A DNA stretch of 64,000 bases. Origin: Sphingomonas sabuli (GTDB lineage Bacteria; Pseudomonadota; Alphaproteobacteria; Sphingomonadales; Sphingomonadaceae). How positions within the stretch are numbered: position 1 is the stretch's first letter; the number at the start of each line of letters is the position of its first letter. The notes beneath the pieces were generated by a model. That model searched no databases and was not told the DNA's origin. It worked only from the letters and a program-made list of their open reading frames with translations. Positions 34,948-44,289 of this stretch are shown here, in pieces. The translations under genes were made by a program, and so were the position numbers. The stretch is from assembly GCF_014352855.1 (NCBI RefSeq), contig NZ_CP060697.1, forward strand, positions 868,001-932,000, given 5' to 3'.

Positions 34948-36785
34948 TCCAGTTCGAGTAAGCGGTCGAAGGTCTCGCCATGGCGCAGGCGGTCGATGCG
35001 GCGTTGCGCCCCCTCCCGGCCAAGGAACTCGGGAACGAACACCGGCGGATGAAGAAGCCCGCGCTCCAGCAGTTCGTCCACCGCCTCGACATGTTCCGGA
35101 GCGATTTTACCAAGCCAGAACGCCTCGAGAGAGTGACCGGTTGCGACGCGTCCGATGATTTCGAGGAAACCCTTCAGGTAGATGGCGTCCTTGGCCAAAC
35201 CGCCCGACCGATAGACGCGCGCGGTGATGTTGAACGCGCTTCGGCGGGCAAAGCCGCAGTCGCCGTTAAGTAGCCGATAGACGTCGACGAAGGTCGCGCC
35301 CTTGGTCATTGCCTCGACCGCGAGAACCCGGCCGGCGAGCAGCCGCAGGCGTTGCACCGTGAGCCCGCCGACGGCCCATTCGGCGAACACGCCAAGCCCT
35401 TCCTGGATGCCTTCGTAATGCGCCAGCCCGGTGCGGAAGATCGACATCCCCTGCGTCGCGCCATTGAAGTAGGTCAGCAGGTGAACGCTGACTTCATGCG
35501 CCAGCAGCGGGTCGAGCCGGTGGTCGGAAATACTGGTGTCGCTGGCGATCATCAGCTTGTCGCCGGACACGAGCAGGCCGGACACGTCGTCGCGCACTTC
35601 GACCTTGGCCTGAAAACGCGGATCGGCATTGCGATAATAAGCGATCAGTTCGCGCGCCTTGTCGGCGATGGCGTGCGCCTCAACCGACTTCGTGCGGATA
35701 CCGGCGGGCTTCAACTCATCGAGGATGTTGTGCGCCGCAGCGAGCAGGTCTCCGCCGACCGGCCCGTACAGCATCATCGAGGCCGGGCGGAACGCCTGCG
35801 TGCTGCGCGTCTCCAGCATCGTCAGCTGCATGTCGATCTCCCGCCGCTTCTCGCGCAAAATCCGTTCAAGCAGCAGGTCTTCGACCACGCTGAGGTCGAT
35901 GGCGTACAGGTCGCGCTTGACGGTGTCGGGATCGACGGTCAGCGGCCGGTAGCGGAAGTCGGGTTCGGCCTGCGCGCCGCCGGCGAAGAATTCGTCGCGC
36001 GCCTCGGCCGTGTTGATCGGCGAGATCGACAGCAGGAAATCGTAGCTTCGGGCAAGAGTATCGAGCTTCTTGTCGGCCTTGAGTGCCGCGGCGAGGATCG
36101 CGCTCCGCCCAAGCGCGCGATGGTGCGGCGGCGTGCGGTCGGAAACCGACCCGACGAAAGCCGAAACCGCGCACAGCAGGGATTCCGAGAAAGCCGCCGC
36201 CAGTTCGTGCTCGACCTGCGGGTAAAGCTGTCCGTCCGGGGAACGATGGACCTGCGGCACGGTTAGTGTCAGCCGGTCGCATTCGTCGTCGCACGCCAGC
36301 ATCGGCTCGCCCGGATCGACGATGGTGATGTCCGGATTGCGGAAGTTCACCTTCATCACGCCGAGCGATTTCTTCAGCGCGTTGAGCGCCGCCTGCCCGC
36401 TCTTGCCCCCGGTCGCACCGATGGCGACGTCGAAGGATGGCAATTTGGGCGAATCCTCCGCCAATTGCTCCTGGTGCTCGTCATGCAATTCGATCACGAG
36501 CACGCGCCCGACTTCGCGATGCAGGCGGTGCAGCACGGCCTCCAGCGCGGACTCGGCCTCGTCGCGGTCGGCCGGCGACCAGATCAGATAGGCGGGGCTG
36601 TTGACCGCCACTTGCCGGGCCAGGCTGTCGTCGGGATTGTCGGTGCAGTTGAGCACCAGCAGCGGCAGCCAGCGGTCGATGTGCACCCGCCCGCTGGTCG
36701 CGAACGCCTCGCGCAGCTCGCCGCGCGGGCCGAAGCTCAGGACGTCGGAATCGGAAACCAGTTTCGGCCGGGGCCTCGCACTCAC
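34944..36785 (-). CDS. DUF1704 / QEGLA-motif metallopeptidase-like protein (TIGR02421)
   Basis: This 613-aa protein carries the family's QEGLA-type motif as GIQEGLGVFAEWAVGG and, just before it, LAHEVSVHLLTYFNG, an HExxxH zinc-site pattern. Together they match DUF1704, the family of eukaryotic MATCAP tyrosine carboxypeptidases and bacterial proteins annotated as flavohemoglobin expression-modulating. The N-terminal ~280 residues (including YLIWSPADRDEAESALEAVL) form a separate domain like that of N-formylglutamate-amidohydrolase neighbours. It starts at GTG 36785, overlapping the upstream gene as GTGA. The predicted action is removal of a C-terminal residue from a peptide. Confidence 0.85.
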
Positions 36786-37585
36786 GCGAGCAGCTCCTCG
36801 CATTTGTCGGCGGTGAAGCGGATGAAGCGGCGCATCGCGTCGAGCTCGGCCTCGTCCGGCTGCCCGCTCCATTCGTCCATGAAGAACTTCTTGAACTCGA
36901 GCGCGATCGCGCAACCCTGCTGCGGATAGCGTTCGTGAATGAACCTGGTCTGCGCGCCCTTGCCCTGGAACGCGACATTTTCGCGCACGTCGAGCTTGCG
37001 GCCGTTGAAGTCGAAGCCGGCCATCGCTTCCATCAACGGGTCGAGCAGGAACGCCCATTGCTCGCGTGGCATTGAAAAGGTGCCGATGTTGATGTCCGGC
37101 GCCTTGTCCTGCGGCGTCGGATCGGCATCCGCGCCATCGCGCCGGTAATTGTAGCTGTGGACGTCAATGACGACGAACTTGTCGTGCCGCGCCGCGACCC
37201 CGTCGAGCAGGGCGCCGAGCATGCGATAATATTCGGTGTGCAGCGCCAGCGATCTGGCCACGAACGCCTCGCTTGGTTCGGCCTTCCATACTTCGAGGCC
37301 CCAGCTTTGCTCCGGCGTTCGATAGACCGCCTCCGCAGCCTCGCGGTTGAGGTCGAATTCGAACCGCGAAAGGTGAGCGATGACGTGGGTTTCGACGTCC
37401 TGGACCGACTGGCCGGTGAACGGGTCCTCTTCGCGCAGGCGATCGAGATCGGACAGGGCCATCGCCTCTGCCGCTTCGGGGCGCAGGCCGTGGCCGTCGT
37501 GGATGGCCGTGGCGATGATCGGGCCGGGACCCTGCTGGACGGTCCACCAGCGTTCGATTGTGCGTGCCATGGTCCCATAGCGCAT
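36782..37585 (-). CDS. N-formylglutamate amidohydrolase-like protein
   Basis: This 267-aa protein fits the PF05013 family: GPGPIIATAIHDGHGLRPEA, LTVHLSRFEFDLNRE-like (VIAHLSRFEFDLNREAAEAV) and VVIDVHSYNYRRDGAD, with His and Asp residues that would bind a metal. It hydrolyses N-acyl-type amide bonds; the physiological substrate in this cluster need not be formylglutamate. Start uncertain between ATG 37585 and ATG 37570. It is followed by DUF1704 with a 4-bp overlap, the recurring pair of this family. Confidence 0.8.
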   Translation of the reverse strand: MRYGTMARTIERWWTVQQGPGPIIATAIHDGHGLRPEAAEAMALSDLDRLREEDPFTGQSVQDVETHVIAHLSRFEFDLNREAAEAVYRTPEQSWGLEVWKAEPSEAFVARSLALHTEYYRMLGALLDGVAARHDKFVVIDVHSYNYRRDGADADPTPQDKAPDINIGTFSMPREQWAFLLDPLMEAMAGFDFNGRKLDVRENVAFQGKGAQTRFIHERYPQQGCAIALEFKKFFMDEWSGQPDEAELDAMRRFIRFTADKCEELLA

Positions 37586-37617
37586 GGGGACCGGATCAGT
37601 TTCGCCCGCGGAATTTT

Positions 37618-38085
37618 CTACAGCACGTCCCGGGCAGCGGCGATCCACCGGCGGGTCTGGTCGCTGGTATCGGTGGGTAGCGCATCGAGGTCGAAGGCGC
37701 GCACGTCCTGCACTTCCAGAGTCCAGCGCCGCGGCTTGAATGCAACGTCGCGGACCAGCACCAGCGAACAGGTATCGCGCCGGAAATCCGTTTCTTCGAC
37801 AAGGTCGCAGACGGCGTCGGCGCTGCCGTGTGCGTGCATGCCGATTTCTTCGCGCAATTCGCGCAAGGCGGCCTTCACCGGCTCCTCATCGGCCTTGCGG
37901 CCGCCGCCGGGCACGCGCCAGCCGGGCGCGTAGCGCAGCTTGACCAGCACCAGCTGGCCCGCCGGGGTCAGGGCGATCGCATGCGCGCCAAGCGTTTGCG
38001 GGCGGCGGACGAACCACCAGCCGGTACGCATTTTCTGAACCGCGGTGAGCGCGAGCCGGAGCGCGCCGTCGATGAGCGTCTTCAC
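37618..38085 (-). CDS. NUDIX hydrolase
   Basis: This 155-aa protein has the Nudix box as GGGRKADEEPVKAALRELRE followed by EIGM, after the strand GQLVLVKLRYAPGWRVP. It hydrolyses a nucleoside-diphosphate-linked compound; which one is unknown. It starts at GTG 38085, overlapping the lyase gene by 4 bp, and ends 32 bp before the amidohydrolase gene. Confidence 0.88.
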   Translation of the reverse strand: MKTLIDGALRLALTAVQKMRTGWWFVRRPQTLGAHAIALTPAGQLVLVKLRYAPGWRVPGGGRKADEEPVKAALRELREEIGMHAHGSADAVCDLVEETDFRRDTCSLVLVRDVAFKPRRWTLEVQDVRAFDLDALPTDTSDQTRRWIAAARDVL

Positions 38086-38876
38086 GCGTTGCCAAGCAGG
38101 CGTTTGGCCGCGTCGATGTGCATTCGCTCGATCATTTCGTCTTCGAACCGTTCCGCTCCGCCGTCATAGACGGCAACAAGCCGCCGCGCGCGTTCCAGTT
38201 CCCCCTCGCCGGGCGCGAAGGCCCGGTTGCAGGTTTCGATCTGCCGGGGATGGATCAGCGTCTTGCCGTCAAACCCGAGCGCGCGGCCCTGGCCGCATTC
38301 GGCGGCCAAGCCATCGAGGTCGTCGAGCTGGTTGTAGACACCGTCGAACGCGGCAATGCCCGCAGCGCGGGCGGCCAACACGATCATCTGCAGGCTCGCG
38401 GAGATCCCGTCGCGGCTGGCGCCATCGGGCACGCGCAGGTCGGCACGCAGGTCGTTCGTGCCGGCGATCAGCGCCGCGCATGCGGGCGCGATCTCGGCCG
38501 CTGCAAGCACGCCCGTGGCAGTCTCGATCATCGCCAGTAAAGGCTTCGACACCGCCCCCGCGACTTCGCGGGCAAGATGCGCGGACGATGCGCGCGGGAG
38601 GACCGCGAACGCGGCCTTCGACTGCGCCACCGCGTCGATGTCGAGCGAATGCCATTCGCTGCCCACGCTGTTGATCCGGATCGCGACGGGCATCGGCCAG
38701 TCACCGGCGACAGCCTCCACGGCGACATCGCGCGCGCTGTGCTTGGCGTCCGGTTTCACCGCGTCTTCCAGGTCGAGAATCACGAGGCCGGCGGCGGAAT
38801 TTCGCGCGTGGTCGATGGCCCGCGGATTGGACGCTGGCAGGAAAAGGACCGAGCGGACGGCTTCAAGACTGGTCAT
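38082..38876 (-). CDS. HpcH/HpaI aldolase / CitE-like CoA lyase
   Basis: This 264-aa protein matches the CitE-like family: VRSVLFLPASNPRAIDHARN, GLVILDLEDAVKP (metal-binding Glu/Asp), AVAIRINSVGSEWHSLDIDA-like, LLAMIETATGVLAAAEIA and GFDGKTLIHPRQIETCNRAF. Members cleave malyl-CoA, citramalyl-CoA or similar, or act on related esters. ATG 38876 (MTSLEAVRS) is chosen over 38909. It is the first gene of the minus-strand operon that continues to the ATP-grasp gene. Confidence 0.87.
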   Translation of the reverse strand: MTSLEAVRSVLFLPASNPRAIDHARNSAAGLVILDLEDAVKPDAKHSARDVAVEAVAGDWPMPVAIRINSVGSEWHSLDIDAVAQSKAAFAVLPRASSAHLAREVAGAVSKPLLAMIETATGVLAAAEIAPACAALIAGTNDLRADLRVPDGASRDGISASLQMIVLAARAAGIAAFDGVYNQLDDLDGLAAECGQGRALGFDGKTLIHPRQIETCNRAFAPGEGELERARRLVAVYDGGAERFEDEMIERMHIDAAKRLLGNA

Positions 38877-38945
38877 GACCCCGATTTTCCTTCCGTTCGC
38901 GCCCCTCACAAAGCATCATGGGCCAAGACACAAGCGGGGAATGAC

Positions 38946-39917
38946 ATGCTGGTTACCCTAATGAGCGCAATCGCCGCCCTGGCGCTGCTGTTCGTGATCA
39001 TGAGCGTCAAGATCGTCCATCAGGGCTATCGCTTCACGATCGAACATTTCGGGCGGTTCGTCCGCGTCGCCGAGCCCGGCTTCAACTTCGTCCCGCCCTT
39101 CTTCTACCGGGTCGGGCGGCGCATCAACATGATGGAACAGGTGCTCGACATTCCGGGGCAGGAGATCATCACCAAGGACAATGCGATGATCGGCGTCGAC
39201 GGCGTCGTCTTCTTTCAGGTGCTCGACCCTGCCAAGGCGGCTTACGAAGTTAGCGACCTGTATTCCGCTATCATGGCCCTTTCGACCACCAACCTGCGCA
39301 CCGTGATGGGGTCGATGGACCTCGACGAAACCCTGTCCAAGCGCGACGAGATCAACGCGCGGCTGCTGGCCGTGGTCGACGAAGCGACCGAGGCGTGGGG
39401 GGTCAAGATCACCCGCGTCGAGGTGAAGGACATTCGCCCGCCCGCCGATATCGTCAACGCGATGACCCGGCAGATGAAGGCCGAACGCGAAAAGCGCGCG
39501 CAGATTCTGGAAGCCGAAGGGTCGCGTCAGTCGGAGATCCTCCGTGCCGAGGGCCAGAAGCAATCGCAAATCCTGCAGGCGGAAGGCCAGCGCGAGCGGG
39601 CTTTCCGCGAGGCCGAGGCGCGCGAGCGGTCGGCCCAGGCGGAAGCGACCGCGACCAAGGTCGTCAGCGACGCCATCGAGGCCGGCAGCGGTCAGGCGAT
39701 CAACTATTTCGTCGCCCAGAAATATGTCGAGGCGCTGGGCAAGTTCGCCACGTCGCCCAACGCCAAGACAATCCTGTTCCCGGTCGAGGCGACGCAGCTG
39801 ATGGGCACGCTGGGCGGGATCGGCGAGCTGGCCCGAGATGTATTCGGCGAGACCAAGGCGCCGGCCGATCCGGCCAAGCCCGCGACGAAAGCGCGTATCC
39901 CGAGGATCGAAGGCTGA
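38946..39917 (+). CDS. SPFH/Band-7 (stomatin-like) membrane protease-associated protein
   Basis: This 323-aa protein has an N-terminal membrane anchor (LMSAIAALALLFVIMSVKIV), the SPFH domain (RFTIEHFGRFVRVAEPGFNF, VGVDGVVFFQVLDPAKAAYE-like) and a long charged coiled coil (AEREKRAQILEAEGSRQSEI and repeats of it), then a C-terminal region with TQLMGTLGGIGELARDVFG. It is a stomatin/QmcA-type scaffold of membrane microdomains. ATG 38946 is preceded by GGGGA. It is followed by nfeD with a TGATG overlap, the standard pair. Confidence 0.93.
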   Translation: MLVTLMSAIAALALLFVIMSVKIVHQGYRFTIEHFGRFVRVAEPGFNFVPPFFYRVGRRINMMEQVLDIPGQEIITKDNAMIGVDGVVFFQVLDPAKAAYEVSDLYSAIMALSTTNLRTVMGSMDLDETLSKRDEINARLLAVVDEATEAWGVKITRVEVKDIRPPADIVNAMTRQMKAEREKRAQILEAEGSRQSEILRAEGQKQSQILQAEGQRERAFREAEARERSAQAEATATKVVSDAIEAGSGQAINYFVAQKYVEALGKFATSPNAKTILFPVEATQLMGTLGGIGELARDVFGETKAPADPAKPATKARIPRIEG

Positions 39918-40372
39918 TGCTGGACGACATTGCACCGGGCTGGCTGTGGGCGATCGGCGGGATCGTCCTGCTGGCGCTCGAAATGGTCGCCCCGGGCGTG
40001 TTCCTGTTTTGGATCGGCATTGCGGCGATCGTCACCGGCCTCTTCGCCTTGCTCTTCCCGATCGGCATTGCCGGGCAACTGGGCCTGTTCGCGATCTACG
40101 CGCTGCTGGCGGTGTTCGCCGGCCGCCGCTTTTATGCGGTCAAGGGCGACAGCCAGGTCGACGCCCGGCTCAACGACCGCACCGCGCAGCTGATCGGCCG
40201 GCGCGTGCTGGTGGTCCAGCCGGTGGACGAGGACGGTGGCCGGGTCCGCGTCGGGGACAGCGAATGGAGCGCCCGCGGCGGCCCCGCGCAACCCGGCGAC
40301 AAGGTCCGCATCACCGGGGTTGAAGGAAACTGCCTAATCGTCGAGTTTGAACGGCAACTGCCCGCGTCCTGA
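39917..40372 (+). CDS. NfeD-family membrane protein
   Basis: This 151-aa protein has membrane helices in residues ~8-75 (WLWAIGGIVLLALEMVAPGV, FLFWIGIAAIVTGLFALLFP, LGLFAIYALLAVFAGRRFYA) and an OB-fold C-terminal domain (RRVLVVQPVDEDGGRVRVGD, GDKVRITGVEGNCLIVEF). NfeD acts with the SPFH partner encoded directly upstream. The one-base overlap suggests translational coupling. Confidence 0.92.
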   Translation: MLDDIAPGWLWAIGGIVLLALEMVAPGVFLFWIGIAAIVTGLFALLFPIGIAGQLGLFAIYALLAVFAGRRFYAVKGDSQVDARLNDRTAQLIGRRVLVVQPVDEDGGRVRVGDSEWSARGGPAQPGDKVRITGVEGNCLIVEFERQLPAS

Positions 40373-40389
40373 TCCGGAGAACCGTCCCC

Positions 40390-42276
40390 GTGAAGCCCCA
40401 CCACAACCGCGGCCTGCATCGGCTTGCCGCGCTCGCTGTCCTTGCGCCCGTCCCGCTGCTGTCCGCGTGCATGCAAAATGCGGTGATCACGCCGATGCCG
40501 GCGGCGGCCGTGCCGGTCGCAGCCGCCACTCCCCCCGCCACCGTCCACACCGAAGCTGAAGCGACCGCCCTGCTCGACGCGATGGCGGAGAACCTGCTGC
40601 AAGTGTTCCCGGAGCGCGCGACGACGCAAGGGATCGACACCGGCGCCCGCGCCGCGCTGCGCTCTGAATTGACCGACCTCAGCCCGGCTGGACAGCGGCA
40701 TATCGCCGACGTCCTGCGCGCTGACCTGGCGCGCGCACAGGCGTTCGACACCACGGGATTGAGCTTCGAGACGCGGACCAACTTCGAAGTGGTGCGCAGC
40801 GCCTACGCGACGGCGCTGGAAGGCTATCGTTTCCCGTTCGGCGAAGTCGCCGTGGGCAGCTGGCGCAACGCCCCCTACGTCGTCATCCAGAACGCCGGCG
40901 CCTACCTCGACGTGCCGCGCTTCCTCGATTCCGATCATCCGGTGAAGACGGCTGCCGACGCGGAAGCCTATCTGTCGCGCCTGCAAGCCTTCGCCCGCCA
41001 GCTGGACGGGGAGCTCGAGCGCCTTCGGTCGGCCCGCGCGATGGGCATGGTCCCGCCGCGCTTCCTCATCGACAAGGCGCTCAAGCAGCTCGACCTGTCG
41101 GCCAAGGGCGCGCGCTCGGGCGGCGGCCTGGTGGACTCGCTCGCCTCGCGCGCGAAGAAGGAGAACATTCCCGGCGACTGGGCCGCGCGGGCCCGGACAA
41201 TCGTGACCGGCGAAATCGCCCCGGCGCTCGAACGGCAGATCGCCGAGCTGCAGGCCCAGCGCGCGGTCGCCACCGACGAAGCCGGCATGTGGGCGCGGCC
41301 GATGGGTTCCGATTATTACCGTTGGGCGGCGAAAGCCTCGACCACGACGACGATGAGCCCGGACGAAATCCACCAGCTTGGACTCGACACGCTGGCCCGC
41401 TTGCATGCCGAGGAGGACGTCATCCTCAAGCAACTCGGTTATGCCGACGGGCCGGTCGGCGAGCGGATGAAGAAGCTGGCCAAGGACCCGCGCTTCAAGT
41501 TCGCCGAGACCGACGCGGGGCGCAAGGAACTGATCGATTTTCTCGACCAGCGCATCGCCGCCATCCGCGCCAAGACTCCGGAAATGTTCAACACGCTGGT
41601 GCGCGGCAATGTCGAAGTGCGGCGGCTTCCGCCCGAGGAAGAGGAAGGCGCCGCCGGCGCCTATGGCGGCGCGGGCTCGCGCGACGGCACCGTCCCCGGG
41701 CGTTTCTGGATCAACCTTAAACCCGGGTTCGACCATCGCAGGTACAACCTGCCGACGCTGACCCATCATGAGGCCATCCCCGGCCACGTCTGGCAGGGCG
41801 AATATGAGCACAAGCTTCCGCTCATCCGCTCGCTGCTCAGCTTCAACGCTTACTCCGAAGGCTGGGCGCTTTATTCGGAACAGCTGGCGGACGAATTCGG
41901 TGTCTATGCCGACGACCCGGTCGGGCGGCTGGGCTATCTCGACTCCATTGCCTTTCGCGCCGCGCGGCTGGTGGTCGACACCGGCATCCATCACAAGCGC
42001 TGGACCCGCCAACAGGCCCGCGACTTCTTCGACCAGGCGCTGGGCGATCCCAACGAGAGCGAGGTCGACCGCTACCTGAGCTGGCCGGGCCAGGCGCTGG
42101 GCTATGAGATGGGGCACCAGGAGATCGACCGGCAACGCACGCGCGCCAAGACCGCGCTTGGCGACCGGTTCGACATCAAGGCGTTCAACGACACGGTGCT
42201 GCTGGGCGGTAACGTGCCGCTGGACGTGCTGGCGAAAAACGTCGACGCCTATATCGCGCAGGTGAAGGCGCAATGA
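40390..42276 (+). CDS. DUF885 metallopeptidase-like lipoprotein
   Basis: This 628-aa protein starts at GTG 40390 with GGAGA 9 bp upstream. A lipoprotein signal ends at the lipobox LLSAC (VLAPVPLLSACMQNA). The DUF885 domain contains LTHHEAIPGHVWQGEYEHKL, whose HExxxGH is the metal-site motif, followed downstream by NAYSEGWALYSEQLADEFG (Glu ligand). The family is predicted zinc peptidases. It is one of two DUF885 proteins in the window; its stop overlaps an alternative start of the next gene. Confidence 0.86.
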   Translation: MKPHHNRGLHRLAALAVLAPVPLLSACMQNAVITPMPAAAVPVAAATPPATVHTEAEATALLDAMAENLLQVFPERATTQGIDTGARAALRSELTDLSPAGQRHIADVLRADLARAQAFDTTGLSFETRTNFEVVRSAYATALEGYRFPFGEVAVGSWRNAPYVVIQNAGAYLDVPRFLDSDHPVKTAADAEAYLSRLQAFARQLDGELERLRSARAMGMVPPRFLIDKALKQLDLSAKGARSGGGLVDSLASRAKKENIPGDWAARARTIVTGEIAPALERQIAELQAQRAVATDEAGMWARPMGSDYYRWAAKASTTTTMSPDEIHQLGLDTLARLHAEEDVILKQLGYADGPVGERMKKLAKDPRFKFAETDAGRKELIDFLDQRIAAIRAKTPEMFNTLVRGNVEVRRLPPEEEEGAAGAYGGAGSRDGTVPGRFWINLKPGFDHRRYNLPTLTHHEAIPGHVWQGEYEHKLPLIRSLLSFNAYSEGWALYSEQLADEFGVYADDPVGRLGYLDSIAFRAARLVVDTGIHHKRWTRQQARDFFDQALGDPNESEVDRYLSWPGQALGYEMGHQEIDRQRTRAKTALGDRFDIKAFNDTVLLGGNVPLDVLAKNVDAYIAQVKAQ

Positions 42277-42287
42277 GGAGGGCAGTG

Positions 42288-42845
42288 ATGAAGCGGGTCA
42301 AACTGGCGGTCGCCATGATCGCCGCAGCGGTGCCGGCGGGGGCCGTCGCGCAGCAACCGGGCGAAGCCGTGCTGTACAGCAGCACCAATTTCCGCGGCTA
42401 TGCCTATCGCATGTCGGGGGCGACCCGGCCGATCGACCCGGCGTTTGTCGCCAAAAGCATCAAGATTCCCGAGGGCCAGAGCTGGGAGCTGTGCAGCGGC
42501 AACACGTTCACCGACTGCAAGCAGTTCAGCGGATCGGACAATTCGACCATCATCAGCGTGCGTTCGGCGCGTCCGGTGGCGCCCGTGCTGACCGAAACGC
42601 AGGTCAACGCCACCATCGCGGCCGGCGGGCAAGCGTCGCTGCGCGGCTATTCGAGTGAATTCTTCATCGTCCCCGGCGACAACGGCAACCGCATCGAGGT
42701 TGCCGGCGGGACGGCCGAGGCAATGACGAAGGCAGCGGTGGAATTCTGCCGCGCCAAGGGTTGGCGCAACTCCCCCTACGCGCGCCTGCAGCGGCTCGAA
42801 GGCCGCCACTTCCTCGCCGACGTGCTTTGTACCGACAGCGATTAG
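42288..42845 (+). CDS. Secreted beta/gamma-crystallin-like protein
   Basis: This 185-aa protein starts at ATG 42288 behind a strong GAGGAGGG site. An ATG at 42273 overlaps the stop of the upstream gene but has no such site. It has a signal peptide (KLAVAMIAAAVPAGAVAQ) and a crystallin-type Greek-key segment in ~25-95: EAVLYSSTNFRGYAYRMSGA, GQSWELCSGNTFTDCKQFSG, then NSTIISVRSARPV. A C-terminal domain with a Cys pair follows (VEFCRAKGW, ADVLCTDSD). Such domains often bind Ca2+, but I do not see a clear N/D-x-x-S/T-S calcium motif. Confidence 0.72.
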   Translation: MKRVKLAVAMIAAAVPAGAVAQQPGEAVLYSSTNFRGYAYRMSGATRPIDPAFVAKSIKIPEGQSWELCSGNTFTDCKQFSGSDNSTIISVRSARPVAPVLTETQVNATIAAGGQASLRGYSSEFFIVPGDNGNRIEVAGGTAEAMTKAAVEFCRAKGWRNSPYARLQRLEGRHFLADVLCTDSD

Positions 42846-42873
42846 GGCTTCGGCTTTCCAGCCAAGGCGGCAA

Positions 42874-44253
42874 TCAGGCTTCGACCGGCTGACGCGGTAG
42901 GCGTAGGCGCAGGAGGCTCAAGCCTGCAGCGGCCGCCGCCGCGATCGAAGCGGCCAAGAGCAGGCCGGGCCCGGCCTCGACACCGGCCAGGTGAAACGTC
43001 GCCGCGACGGCGACCGCGCCGATCGTCTGTCCAAGCAGCCGAGCGGTCGCCAGCATACCCCCCGCCGCACCCGACCGCGCGACCGGCGCGGAGCTGATGA
43101 TGGTCCGGTTGTTGGGCGACTGGAACAGCCCGAAGCCGGCACCGCATAGCGCCATGCGCCAGGCGATGGCGAACGCGCTCGGGTCCGGGCCAAGGCGGGC
43201 CATGCACAGCAGTCCGAACGCCAGCAAGCCTAGCCCGACGCCGCCGATCAGGCCCGGACGGATGCGGTCGGCCAACCGGCCGGCGAACGGCGCGACGATG
43301 CCCAGCGCGATCGGCCATGGGGTCATGAGCAGGCCGGTTTCAAACACGCTCTTGCCCATCACCGACTGGAACAGGAACGGCAGGGTGACGAAGGTCATCA
43401 TTTGCGCTGCAAAGCAGACGGTCGATGTGGCGATGGACATGGAAAAGTTGGGGTTACGCAGCAGGTCGACCGGGAACGACGGCGTGGCCGAGCCGCGTTC
43501 CCGGCGGACCAGCAGCACCCCGGCGCCGACGCCCGCTGCGACCATCGCGAGTCCGGCCCAAAGGCCGCTTCGGGTGGCGGTTTCCGCACCGAACACGATG
43601 AGACCCATCGTCGCCGCCACAAGAGCAGCTGCCAACGGATCGAAGCGCCCGCCGGTGCCGACGGTCGCCGGCAGGGCGCGATACCCCAGCACCATCGCGG
43701 CAAAGCCGAACGGCAGGTTGATCAGGAACAGCCAGGGCCAATCGGCAACGCTGAGGATGGCGGCTGCAAGCGTTGGCCCGGCAGCAGCGGAAATCGACAG
43801 GACCAGCGCATTGTAGCCGATCCCCCGGCCAAGCATGGAAGCCGGATAAGTCGCCCGCACTAGCGCAGCGTTCATGCTCATGATGCAGGCCGCGCCAATC
43901 CCCTGGAACACGCGCGCGGCGATCAGCAATTCGAGGTTGCCGGACAGGGCGCAGGCCAGGGATCCGACGATGAACAGCGCCAGGCCGGGAATATAGACCC
44001 GCCGATACCCGATCCGGTCGCCAAGCGCGGCCAGCGGCAGCAACAGCATCGTGATCGCAAGCTGGTAGCTGTTGATCACCCATACCGAGGTCGCCGGAGA
44101 GGCGCCGAGCTGGGCCGCGATGGTCGGTAGCGCGACGTTGGCGATAGCACTGTCGAGCACTGCCATGGCCAGCGCCAGCCAGATAGCCGCGGCGGACCAG
44201 TAGCGTTGCGGTAGGGGGAGCCCGCTCGAAGGATCGTTCTTGCGGGCCGTCAC
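42874..44253 (-). CDS. MFS transporter, DHA2 (EmrB/QacA-type) drug exporter
   Basis: This 459-aa protein has about 14 hydrophobic segments. The N-terminal half shows WLALAMAVLDSAIANVALPT and the MFS motif A region GDRIGYRRVYIPGLALFIVG. A family-typical RVFQGIGAACIMSMNAALVR follows. It should export toxic compounds using the proton gradient; the substrate is unknown. It starts at GTG 44253. The adjoining aspS lies on the same strand 36 bp upstream. Confidence 0.9.
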   Translation of the reverse strand: MTARKNDPSSGLPLPQRYWSAAAIWLALAMAVLDSAIANVALPTIAAQLGASPATSVWVINSYQLAITMLLLPLAALGDRIGYRRVYIPGLALFIVGSLACALSGNLELLIAARVFQGIGAACIMSMNAALVRATYPASMLGRGIGYNALVLSISAAAGPTLAAAILSVADWPWLFLINLPFGFAAMVLGYRALPATVGTGGRFDPLAAALVAATMGLIVFGAETATRSGLWAGLAMVAAGVGAGVLLVRRERGSATPSFPVDLLRNPNFSMSIATSTVCFAAQMMTFVTLPFLFQSVMGKSVFETGLLMTPWPIALGIVAPFAGRLADRIRPGLIGGVGLGLLAFGLLCMARLGPDPSAFAIAWRMALCGAGFGLFQSPNNRTIISSAPVARSGAAGGMLATARLLGQTIGAVAVAATFHLAGVEAGPGLLLAASIAAAAAAGLSLLRLRLPRQPVEA

Positions 44254-44289
44254 GCGATACCGAAAGATTCGCGCGGGCGAACGTTCCCG

